Below, piece after piece: positions 1-10,730 of a DNA stretch of 64,000 bases (the stretch's first letter is position 1; the number at the start of each line of letters is the position of its first letter). A program made the position numbers and the translations under genes. The notes beneath the pieces were generated by a model. The model was not told the DNA's origin. It ran no database searches and saw only the letters and a list, made by a program, of their open reading frames with translations. The stretch comes from Cryphonectria parasitica EP155. Lineage: Eukaryota; Ascomycota; Sordariomycetes; Diaporthales; Cryphonectriaceae. The stretch lies in the NCBI RefSeq assembly GCF_011745365.1, contig NW_024468916.1:1099630-1163629 (forward strand), given 5' to 3'.

Positions 1-1432
1 CAATGGGGTGTATAGGAAAGTTAGCCGCGTTCCGATCCCGAAAATACTCGCCGCTGTCGGGCTTGAGCTGGCGAGCTTGGATGGGAGGTGTCCATCTGGG
101 CGGTTTTCCTGCGATGTTTTTTTCTCAGCACCCAGTGACTCTGTGTCTCCTCTACGGACCCTACAACATTGTAGAAGCATTCATCTATGCGAAGAACTTA
201 CCTGGAACGATGATTGTAGCTTCTCTTCTGTCAAGCCAGTTGTAAGATGCCACTATCTTGCATTGGGTGATGCTGGAGCTCGTCTCATAGTGCTTCGCGT
301 CTTGATCAAAATCAAACTTGGTCAAGGAGTGGAGGAGACAACCTAGAGGAGGCTCTGGGCTGATGGTATGGGGCTTGCTCAATTTTGAAGTCCTAATAGA
401 TCTAATATTCCTGCTGAATGAAGTAGAGGTTTTGTCCCTTCTGAAATAGCCACCAGGGCGCTCATCGTGAGCCTCTCTTGGGATCCACATCCTGCTGGGC
501 TTGTCGAGGTGTGTATTCGAAATAAGGACTGAAGGGGTTGAAGTCGATAGTATATGATAGGAGGGTGCAAAACCCCAGACAGTTGGGAGCTTCTGGATGG
601 GGCTTTATCTTACAATTGCACAGGGAATGACGAGTGGAAGCACATCTCCGGTTATACTTGCCACTTTACACTACCACCACTCCTGCCAGCCCTGAACAAT
701 TCACCGCTGCAGCTATACTGGCACGAGATCCATTTCGTCATAACTACTTTAGATACATCCTCAACCATCAAATCAAAGCAAAGTACTATCTCGTGTATGC
801 GGGAAAGTGCTGTTATGCCCGTGTTGTGTTGCGTTGCTGGCTTACCGTTTGCAGGACCAACGTATGTGGTTGTCTTAATTAATGCAGGAGGCCTACCAAG
901 CAACCAACGAATGACAGTACACATTTGCCGCCGAAATTTTGCCCAGCCAACGAGCGCATGACACAGCTTCTCTGAAGTGCAGGATGATGGGCCACATAGA
1001 GCGGTCTGACTGAGGCTCAGAAAGTCAATATACAGATGTTGGTGAATATCATTCTGCACTTTCCCCAGCCTCAACCGGAACCTCATAACTCTCCCTGCGA
1101 GAAACCCATCCTTTTTCCACTTTTTCACAGAATTTATTTCTACCTCCCCTGACCTTTTTAGCCCCTAGAATCCTTTATACTGAACAAGCGAGTGTGATTG
1201 CTCCACTGCATGCTGGTTGAGTGCTGGACAAGGTTGACTGATATTGATCAACATCTGCCCCGTCCGAAGCCGCCGCCAGCACAATTGAGCATCTCGTGAG
1301 CCATCTATTGTTAACGGGAACTTTCTCTTAACAAAACGCTCACCTCTTTTTACCCTCGTTTTTCTCAATCACTGATCTCAAATACCCCATCTTCACAAGA
1401 ATCGCATATTCTTACCCACCATCTACTTCAAG
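1..1432. other. Left-edge region without a recognised gene
   Basis: Several short open frames lie on both strands, but none has a recognisable domain, good codon use or a partner exon that I could join to it. The last 100-200 bases, rich in C and T, are probably the promoter and 5' leader of the helicase gene starting at 1433. A degenerate gene or the end of a gene to the left cannot be excluded. Confidence 0.5.
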
Positions 1433-4400
1433 ATGACCCTGCAAACAAAGGATACAGGCGACAGAGCCGCGCGTCTTGCCGGGCTGTTGCGCAACATCTT
1501 GAAAGGCAACCGGAAGATACAATCTGCCAACGACGCCAAGCTATTCTTTGAGGCTGTTCGGTGCCATCCTGCGCCAAGTACGTGCATCGAAGGGATCGTT
1601 GCCAGCAAACATGGCATTGAGGCTCTCCAGCTGTCCGTCAAAGTCGACCTAAGTCCTGCATCCATCAAGTCACAGACGCTCCAATTCATCAATTACCTGG
1701 CTGATGACCAGCTGAAGCTTCTCGCCGATGGCCAGATTCTCCAGATGGTCCTGAAGGCCATTGTTACACCCCCTACCTTCTGGAATGCCCTTGTCAGCGT
1801 CGTCAAGACTGGCATGTTGGTAGACGAGCAGCTCATGGTCTTCTCGTGGCTTTGCGTCGAGCTGTTGTCCCTGCCTAGATCTGCCGACGTCGACATTCAA
1901 GACGACGTTGAGGCTGTTGTGCAACGAGTTAAGCTTGCCGAGGCATCATGCCCTAAGACTCGGCGATTAGGCTACAAGATACAGAATCTATTGCAGCTTC
2001 GGAAGTCTCCCGCCATCACAGCAGGAGACACATACGCTCCTGGTGGAAGACATGACAACGACTTCGAGAACTTTCGGAACATCCTGGTCTACCCTACCAC
2101 GGATGAGTTCTTGTCTACTGAGAGGCCATTCTACCGGCGAGCCAAAGACGTGTTTGACGTCGACATGGCACAACGCCCTGCCGTTCATCTCGATAACATG
2201 TTTCGATTAACGCGTGAGGATCTCCTTGGAGAGCTGCGGAGTGATTGGCAGAACGCCCAGGTTCGGAATCGGGGCCAAAGGTCTGCCTTGACGCTGCGCA
2301 AGCTACGGCCCGTAGGACTGGACCTCGGTGATGACCAAAAAAGGAAGAAGACCTCCTTGGCTATCGAATGCAAGGCTGGATTGGAGAGGCTGCAGAGCGT
2401 GACGCCGGGAAGCCGCAAAGCATGGCTTCAAGACAACAAGAACTTCATTCGCCACCAAGCCTTTGGAGCTCTGTACCAAGGACAGGAGATTTTTGGATTC
2501 GCCTTCGTCGAACGGAACCTGGATGGCCTGATCATGTCTCCGCCAGTCATCACACTACAGTTCACAGACGACAATGCGTTTAAGAAGGCACTGGTGGCCC
2601 TGAGGACCATGGAAAACGTCGCGTTCACCTTGGTTGATACTCCTGTATTTGCATATGAGCCCATTCTGGAACGACTCAAGAACATGGTGGAAATACCCTT
2701 GCAAGACAAGCTCCTCAACCCTTCAGAGGCTGTCGATGACTTCATTCCCGGTCCGCAGATGCAACCGATCATAGAACAGTTCACATCTAGCCTTCCTGTG
2801 ATGATCAACGTTCAGAACAAATCTGTCAACAAGGCGTTTCAGTTAGACCGTTCGCAGCAGCGGTCTTTGCATAATGCACTGGCCTCCAAGGTCTCGGTGA
2901 TTCAAGGTCCTCCAGGCACCGGGAAATCTTTCATCGGAGCCCTCGCAGTGCATCACATCCTCGAACATACCAACTTCAAGATTCTTGTGATCACATACAC
3001 CAATCATGCTCTGGATCAGTTCCTGGAAGACCTCATGGACCTCGGCATCAATCCGCATCACATGGTTCGTCTTGGATCCAAGTCCACGGACCGGACATCA
3101 CCCTTGCTCATGTCTTCTCAACGATCTGGATACCGTCGCAGCATAGAGTCATGGGCGTTGATCGATAGATTGAAAGAGGATGCAAATGAACATAGCGAAG
3201 AGCTTAAACAGGCCTTTATCAGGTATATCCAGGCTCAACCATCTTTCGAGGACATACGGGATTACCTCGAGTTCTCCGAAGATGGAGAGAGGTTCTTCAA
3301 CGCCTTTGTCGTCCCCACTGAGGAGGACGGTTTTAAGAAGATTGCGAAGAAAGGTAATAAGGTCAAACCCAATTATCTTTTCAACTGTTGGCAGGCCGGA
3401 GCTGGACCTGGTGTCTTCGAGCAACACGCATTGAGCCTTCACGGAGAGGTCTGGGCTATAGAGGCTACCGAACGCAGGAAGCTGATCAACAAATGGCTCA
3501 CGGCCATGCTTCAGGAGAAGGTTGAGAGTGTCCAAAACCTTGCAAGGCAGTATGATCTCACTCAGGATCAGCTGGATGCCCAATTCAGCGATCACAGAGC
3601 TGAAATCTTGCGAGGCAGGCGCATCATCGGCTGCACTACGACCGCTGCCGCGAAATACACGAAACTTCTGAATGCAGCGCAGAGGGACGTCGTGGTTGTG
3701 GAAGAGGCGGGTGAGATACAGGAAGCGCATGTGCACACGGCCCAAACGCCCTCGGTCAAACAACTCATGTTGATCGGTGACCACAAACAACTCCGTCCCA
3801 AGATTAACAACTACAACTTGACGGTCGAGAAAGGCGATGGCTTTGACCTCAACCGGTCCCTCTTCGAGAGACTGATCCTTCAGGGCCATCCCTATACGAG
3901 CTTGAATAAACAGCATCGTATGCACCCGGACATCTCGGTGCTTGTGAGAGAGCTCACCTATCCAGAGCTCGAAGACGGCCCGAAGACGGAGAGTCGTGAG
4001 CCGATTCGCGGCCTCGAGGATCGTGTCACTTTCGTCAACCACAGCCACCCGGAGGAGGAAAACCAGAAGCTTGCAGATCGGCGAGATCAAGGTGCCAAAT
4101 CGAGCAAGGAGAATATCTTCGAGGCCAAGATGGTCCTCAAGACCGTGCGCTACCTCGCACAGCAGGGATACGGGACGAAGAACATGGTTGTCCTAACGCC
4201 ATACTTGGGCCAGCTGAGGCTTATCAGAGACATGCTCAAGGACGATGTTGATCCTTTGCTCAGCGACCTCGATTCACACGAGCTCATCTGCGCGGGCCTG
4301 CTGACCCAGGCAGCCGCGAAGACAAATAAGTCACAGTTGCGTCTATCTACCATTGGTAAGTGAGCTCAATTCAGACTGTCAACTGCCCTGATGAACTAAT

Positions 4401-7400
4401 GACTCTTTGTGAAGACAACTACCAGGGAGAAGAGGCAGACATCGTCCTTGTTTCGTTGACGCGAAGCAACAATAATGGTGATATCGGCTTCCTCGCTGCT
4501 CGCGAACGGCTCAACGTTTTGCTGTCTAGAGCACGTAACTGCCTTGTGATGTTTGGCAATATGGACACCTACATGCAGAGCAAGAAAGGCAAAGACACTT
4601 GGATGCCTTTCTTCGAGTCAATGACGGCGAAGAGTCACCTATACGATGGGCTACCAATCCACTGCGAGAACCATCCGGAGAAGACATTCTTGCTGCAAAC
4701 ACCCGAGGATTTCGATACGTGCTGCCCAGATGGTGGATGTGCCGAAATTTGGTAAGATTCTTCACTTGATAATCCCTTTAAGTTCTCCTCATCTTGAACA
4801 ACTGAAAAATTTTATGTCCTTTCGATGAGCTGACCATACACAGCGGTGCACTACTGAACTGCGGTATGCACAACTGCAATATGCGGTGCCACCGTGTCGC
4901 TGATCACTCGAAAATACAATGCCCTCATAAAGTCGAGTCCAGTTGCCCTCGTGGTCATAAGATGAAGGTCCCCTGTCACAAACAGAAGGACAAGTGCTCG
5001 AAATGCGTACAGGAAGACATTGACGCCGAGAGGAGGATCAAGCGAGATCTCAAACTCGAGGGAGAGCGCTTGGAGCGCCAACAGGCATACAAAAAAGAGC
5101 TTCAGGAAATTCAGGATGAGATTGATCATCACCGAAGGATAATCAAGGACCAAAAGGACCAGGAGGAACACAAGAAAACCCTGGACCAGCAGCGTGCTGA
5201 ACTTGCGGCCTTGAAGGACACGACACAGAGGATCTTGAACGCGCCAAAGCCTCAGCCTCCAGCAGCGGGAAATGATTGTCCTCCGAGTTCTATGAAGGAG
5301 GGTGATGAACTCGACATGTCTGACGGTGCCAAGAAAGAATGGGAGTTTCTCAAGCAATTCGAAGGCGCAAAGAACGAAGCACTTGATGAGATCATGGGCA
5401 TGATCGGATTGGAACAGGTCAAGTCAGCTTTCTTGGAGATCAAGGATAGGATCGATACTGCACTGCGGCAGGACATCTCGATCCAAAAAGAGCGTTACAG
5501 CTGTTCCCTTCTGGGAAATCCAGGGACGGGGAAGACAACGGTCGCTCGTCTCTACGCCAAGTTCCTCACATCCGTCGCCGTCATACCTGGGTCCTGCTTT
5601 CATGAAGATACCGGAGCCAGCCTTGCCAATGCTGGCGTCAATGGATGCAAGAAGATCATTGAAAACATGTTGAACAATGGCGGCGGCGTCCTTTTCATCG
5701 ATGAAGCGTATCAACTGACGTCCGGTAATAGTCAAGGCGGGGGGGCTGTGCTCGACTACCTCTTGGCGGAAGTAGAGAACCTCACTGGCAAGATCGTCTT
5801 CGTCCTGGCTGGTTACGATAAGCAGATGGAATCCTTCTTCAGTCACAATCCTGGCTTGTTATCACGGTTCCCTGGTCGGATGAAGTTTGAGGACTACACG
5901 GACGACGAGCTCCTGCGAATCCTTGAGCTCAACATCCACAAAAAGTACAAGGGCCGCATGAAGTGTGAGGATGGGCTGAAGGGGCTCTACTGTCGCATCG
6001 TCACCAGGAGAGTCGGCAAAGGTCGAGGGAGAGAAGGCTTCGGCAACGCAAGAACAATTGAAAACACCCTGAAGACTATCTCGGGGCGCCAGGCGGTGAG
6101 GCTTTCTCGGCAACGTCGCAAAGGAAAGAAGCCAGACGACTTGCTATTCACCAAAGAAGACCTCATAGGTCCGGAGCCCGGCGAAGCTTTATCCAAGAGC
6201 AAAGCATGGCAAGAACTGCAGAAGCTTGTTGGGATCAACACGGTCAAGGAGGCGGTGAGATCACTGGTTGATACCGTCAAGCAGAATTACCAGAGAGAGT
6301 TGGAGGAACAGCCAATTATCGAGTACTCGCTCAATCGAGTGTGCATTGGCAACCCTGGCACAGGAAAGACGACGGTTGCCAACTTGTATGGTAGAATTCT
6401 TGTGGACCTTGGCATGCTTTCCAACGGCGAAGGTGAGTACAGCCCCTTTTTGGCTTATACTTCCGTGGCCTCCTGGATTTCTGTACAACTCCGAGAAGTA
6501 TGCGTGGTAGCTTACATGAGATATAGTTGTTATCAGGAACCCATCAGACTTTGTAGGAGCACATATTGGCGAGTCCGAGAAACTGACCAAGGGGATCTTG
6601 GCCGCAACTCTGGGCAAGGTCCTTGTTATCGATGAGGCTTATGGCCTCTACGTAGGCCATGGGGCTACCAATGATCCCTTCAAGACCTCGGTTATTGACA
6701 CTATAGTAGCGGACGTACAGAGTGTCCCGGGTGATGACCGCTGCGTCCTCTTACTCGGGTACAAGGACCAGATGGAGGCCATGTTTCAGAATGTCAACCC
6801 GGGACTCAGTCGGAGATTTCCTATGTCTTCAGCGTTCAAATTCGAGGATTTTAGCAGCGATGAGCTTAGCAAGATCCTCGACTTCAAGTTGAAGAAGGAT
6901 GGGTTTGACGCTACGACCCAGGCCAGGAGCGTGGTAATGGAGATGCTAGACCGGGCGCGAAATCGCCCGCACTTTGGTAACGCCGGCGAGATCAACATTA
7001 TGCTCGATGCCGCTAAACTGAAGCACCAGTCGAGGCTCTCGAGGAAGGAGACGCAAGCTGCTTCCGTGCTCGATGCTCGGGACTTTGACGAGAACTTTGA
7101 CCGTGCCGAGCGCTCTGATACGGACGTCATGAAGTTGTTCCAAGGCACCGTTGGCAATGAAGAGGTTGTGCTTCTGCTACGCGAGTATCAAGAGAACGTC
7201 CAGGCGATGAGACTCTTGGATATCGACCCGAAGGAGAACATTCCCTTCAATTTTCTTTTCAGAGGACCCCCTGGAACTGGGAAAACTACGACGGCGAAGA
7301 AAATGGGCAAAGTTTGTGCGTCTTTCGGATACGAGAGTTTAAACCCCCCCCCCCCCCCACCCCTCTCAACTTACCACATTGCTACCGGTGTGACTGGCTG

Positions 7401-8639
7401 TTACTATCGGGAGGCTATCCTAGACCTTGAGATCTGATGCTAACAATTCTCGGAGCAGTCTACGACATGGGCTTCCTATCTACCGCCGAGGTCATTGAGT
7501 GTTCTGCAACGGATCTCATTGGCGAGTACATCGGTCAGACGGGACCCAAGGTCCAGCAACAGCTTGACAAGGCACTCGGAAAAGTTCTCTTCATCGACGA
7601 AGCCTACCGTCTGGCAGAGGGTCACTTCGCAAAAGAAGCCATGGACGAGCTAGTCGACGCCACGACCAAAGACAAGTATGCCAAGCGACTGCTTATCATT
7701 CTCGCGGGCTACGAAAACGACATCAATAAGCTCATGATGACGAATCCGGGATTAACTTCTCGATTTCCCGAAGTGATTAACTTCCGCAGTCTGACGCCTG
7801 AGGAGTGCGTCGAGCTGCTCACGCAGGACTTGAAAGCACGACAGACCGATCTGAAAGCCAAGGGCACGCACTTTGACATATCTGCCCTCGAGAACACCGT
7901 TCATGCAGATTCACAAGTGCTCACTAGTCTATTTTTCGAGCTGTCACGGCAAGATAACTGGGCCAGCGCCCGAGATGTCAAGGAGGCTGCCAAGGCCATC
8001 TTCAGAAAGACCATCAAAGACAGGGCCGGTCTGGTACAGGGCCGTCTGACAGCCAGTTTAGACATCATCGAGACAGAGCTGAGGCGTATGCTCCAGGAGC
8101 GCGCCAGCCGAAGCAAGAGTGCCAATCCGCTCTTGCAAATTCCTTACGATCTCGTCAACCCAGCCCCTTCCCATCTACCTCCCTCGACTATTGGGCCATC
8201 TTCCTTGATGACAGCCACAACGCATCAACCCACACAACAGAGACCGCCGAGCCCGCCGTCTGACGAACAAGAGCCGGAAGATCCCTGGCAGCTCGTTGAC
8301 GATCTCTACTCGCCTGACATCGAGGTGGCGACCAGGGATGCTGGTGTTAGTGATGAAGTGTGGGAAGAGCTTCAAAGGGATAGGCAGGCAGAGCAGGAGC
8401 GTGAGGAGGAGTACCAAAAGCTTCTCAAGGCGCAGAGGGAAGCACGAGATGCGGACAGGGAGGAGATTGTGAAGAGACTGCTGGAAGAAGAGCGGCGGCG
8501 AAAGGAGGAAGAGGAGGCCCGCCGACAACTTCAAGAGATGGGGGCGTGCCCGGCTGGCTTTCGATGGATTCGACAGGCAGGAGGCTATCGCTGTGCTGGG
8601 GGTTCGCACTTCATGTCTGATGCTGCACTGGCAAAGTAA
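1433..8639 (+). CDS. ZNFX1/UPF1-like SF1 helicase fused to NFX1 zinc fingers and three CbxX/CfqX AAA+ domains
   Basis: I read five exons: 1433-4355, 4415-4751, 4844-6432, 6527-7315 and 7459-8639. They give 2272 aa, with GT-AG introns and matching phases. The N-terminal ~480 residues lack a clear motif. An SF1 helicase follows: Walker A GPPGTGKS near residue 492, motif II EEAG (not DEAD) near 756, GDHKQLRP near 780, QGEEADIVLVSLTR near 977 and LNVLLSRAR near 1006. The intron at 4356 splits the QGEE motif region. Residues ~1056-1141 form a Cys/His-rich NFX1-type zinc region, then an acidic/basic coiled coil. Three AAA+ domains follow, with Walker A near 1311, 1589 and 1863 and Walker B IDEAY near 1370, 1650 and 1922, all intact. 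The tail has a Glu/Arg coiled coil and a CPAGFRWI...CAGGSHF end. The helicase-zinc part resembles animal ZNFX1, an RNA-binding antiviral and small-RNA factor; the AAA part resembles Rubisco-activase/SpoVK-like remodelers. The cellular role is unknown. A donor-like GTAAGT at 8636 could add a further exon. Confidence 0.9.
7344..7358. repeat. C15 homopolymer
   Basis: A run of 15 C lies inside the fourth intron (7316-7458) of the helicase-AAA gene. It interrupts the open frame, so the intron call there rests on the GTGCGT donor, the GGAGCAG acceptor and the restored AAA+ sequence around the third Walker A. Confidence 0.9.
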
Positions 8640-9118
8640 GTGCATTTGGTTGTGACAAAATTGAGTATGCTTTCAAATCAGTTGCGATAGACTTGGAGTT
8701 GTTTTCATGCAGATCTTGCGTCTTATGATAGCTACAAAACATTGTTAACTCCCACCCTGTTCGCTGCAGTCCAGCACCTGCTGGCAGATACATGCCCAGA
8801 TGTGATCCACCTACTGTAATTAGAACAAGCGTGGAGCTGGCAGTGCTCAGCGTGATATGTTTTAGCGAGGTGATGCATAGTGTTGTGGTTCTTACTGCAT
8901 AGGCTGGTCAAGCTTATCAGACTAATGGAGCAATGTAATAGTTCATAGCCAAGTAAATGATGTGTCGAGAAGAACGGACAATTGTGTATCGAGACCGGCG
9001 GTGAGATGTATTAAGACGAGAATAGACAAGACATACGTATCCAGCCCAGCTGATCTGATTGACGCGTGCAAATCCAGTGGCCAGTGCGGTCCCGAGCCCC
9101 CCCCCCCCCCGGGGTCCG
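8640..9118. other. Convergent intergenic region
   Basis: This is the 3' flank of the helicase-AAA gene and of the minus-strand gene ending at 9119. It contains a C14 run directly after the stop of the latter. No gene seen. Confidence 0.6.
9097..9110. repeat. C14 homopolymer
   Basis: Fourteen C followed by GGGG, eight bases beyond the stop codon of the minus-strand membrane protein gene, so probably in its 3' UTR as a G-run. Confidence 0.9.
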
Positions 9119-10174
9119 TTAACGATGCGAGCCATCGCCTTGACCTCGCCGTTCTCGTTCCAACATCTCATCAAACTCCTTCTGTGCCTGGCTCTTCGCG
9201 TACGACTTCTCTTCGTCTCCAGATGAGAAATTATAGGAAGTCCCGTCCTGTGCGCCCCGAGAAGTCTGCTCATCCTGACGTCTCTGGCCCCAAGCACCGG
9301 CCTGCGCCTGCCCACCCTGCGCCCCACGAGCCTGGCCTCTGATTCTGTCCCATGTAGAGCTGCCCTGGGTCGATTGTTGTGGCTTGCCCCTGTGCTGCTC
9401 CGACGCCGTCACGGGAGACGCATCATCAAAGACGTAGGGCTCGTCGTTGAAAGAGGTGGCCTGGGGGCTCTCCGGTTGTGGGGCTTGCATCCCAGGCCAT
9501 GACGATTGGGCGTCTTGGGTGCTCTGCTCAGTGCTGTCCCACTGTGAGAATGCCGGTGCGCTGGCCTCAATCGTACGGTAGGCTGGTGGTTGACCGCGCT
9601 GCGGTGTAATTCCTGCCTGTCGCTGGTTGATTCTGGTTTTGATCACCTCGCGGTAATCCTGAAGTCGGGGATCGGTGCCGTAGTTCGCCATGTACACGGA
9701 GATGGAGTACGAGGCGAGAAAGATAGCACTGACCACTCGACAGCCAGTGTACCACGCGACGAGCCTCAGGGCATGCCAGGCCCTTTGCGATATGAAGCCC
9801 TCAGGGAGCGGGCCGAACTTGTTTGGGTTGAACTTTTCGAGGTTTGGTTTCCAGAAGGGGAAACCGTAGGACTGATACGTATAGCGGTAGAAACCAATCC
9901 CGGCGCCAATAGCGATTGGCACGTCGTATACTTGGGTGGCCAGCAGCTTTGCATAGTGGTATGCCAGCGCGTCCTTCTCGGGCTGCGTGAGCTCCCTCCC
10001 CGTCAGGACGGAGCCCGCCATGACCTTGGCCGCCACGCGGATCTTGAAGTCGTTCTCGGTCTTCCCGAAGAGGGACGACCAGAAGGGCCGTTGGGGCAGC
10101 TCATCGTACTTGATACCGAGCTTGTCAACGTTTCTGCGTGCGACTTCAATGGGGACGTCGAGTCTGTTGTCCAT
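9119..10174 (-). CDS. Conserved fungal membrane protein of unknown function
   Basis: An intronless 351-aa frame starting MDNRLDVPIEVARR. It has no signal peptide. Residues ~85-105 and ~135-165 hold two moderately hydrophobic stretches that could cross a membrane, the second rich in aromatic residues. An FPFWKPNLEKFNP segment lies between them. From ~190 the protein is a low-complexity Gln/Ser/Pro/Gly tail with WDRIRGQARG near 275, ending in a charged FDEMLERERRG helix. I recall similar proteins across filamentous ascomycetes that carry unreliable names, and I assign no function. It is transcribed away from DNA2 and the two share a 556-bp upstream region, so the ACGCGT palindrome there could act on either gene. 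The layout suggests an organelle membrane protein with a soluble tail, which is inference. Confidence 0.8.
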   Translation of the reverse strand: MDNRLDVPIEVARRNVDKLGIKYDELPQRPFWSSLFGKTENDFKIRVAAKVMAGSVLTGRELTQPEKDALAYHYAKLLATQVYDVPIAIGAGIGFYRYTYQSYGFPFWKPNLEKFNPNKFGPLPEGFISQRAWHALRLVAWYTGCRVVSAIFLASYSISVYMANYGTDPRLQDYREVIKTRINQRQAGITPQRGQPPAYRTIEASAPAFSQWDSTEQSTQDAQSSWPGMQAPQPESPQATSFNDEPYVFDDASPVTASEQHRGKPQQSTQGSSTWDRIRGQARGAQGGQAQAGAWGQRRQDEQTSRGAQDGTSYNFSSGDEEKSYAKSQAQKEFDEMLERERRGQGDGSHR

Positions 10175-10730
10175 GGCCGATTGTGACCTCTCCCTGGTGG
10201 AATCACCAGGACGTGGTTGGCGTGTTGGTAGTTGGTGCAGTCTCTTATCGCCGTGGCTGAATAAGCCTGGAGCTCTGTTTCTGCACGTGTCGCTTCAGAT
10301 TCGCGTCAACGACAACTTGTATTGTAGTGTGGTGTGTGGGGTGACAAGCTCATGCGTAGAATATGAGACGTCATTGAGGTCGTATTGTATTCCCAAGTTT
10401 CCGGGGTAAGCTCGCGCCACAGACTCTTAGCGCTAAGGGTCGCTACAGCCACAGCCCAACCCCTTGCATGCCTTATGCGTACTAGTAGTATGTGTACTAT
10501 GCCCATAGCACTACATCTTACAACGTTTTGCAGGCGTCCCCCTGTAACGCGGTCAACCGCTAATTACGCGCCCTCGACGCGTCGAGAGGAAGCAACCTAC
10601 CAACAGTTCCTCAGTCTCATCCAAACACTCTCCTTGAAGGTTCATCTTGCCACCCTCCTCAAGCCCGGATCGTGCTCCAGTACTACAGGATAGTCGGCAC
10701 CCGGATCAGAAATGGAACAAGCTTCTCAAT
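10175..10730. other. Divergent promoter region of the 9119-10174 gene and DNA2
   Basis: 556 bp between the two start codons. It contains an ACGCG site at 10566, a 14-bp palindrome centred on ACGCGT at 10573-10586, and a short upstream ATG frame at 10712 that overlaps the DNA2 start. No other gene seen. Confidence 0.7.
10573..10586. promoter_or_regulatory. Candidate MCB (MluI cell-cycle box) palindrome upstream of DNA2
   Basis: CTCGACGCGTCGAG is a perfect 14-bp inverted repeat with the MCB core ACGCGT, 145 bp upstream of the DNA2 start; ACGCG occurs again at 10566-10570. MBF-type factors bind ACGCGT upstream of S-phase genes in yeasts. The 11-base word GACGCGTCGAG recurs upstream of DUO1 at 59127-59137. 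Function is inferred. Confidence 0.45.

Noticed and set aside
652..1128. 158-codon minus-strand frame near the left edge
   Set aside because: No domain, no splice partner, and no similarity I can recognise.
3149..4090. 313-codon antisense frame in the helicase gene
   Set aside because: The sense strand carries all helicase motifs; the antisense product has none.
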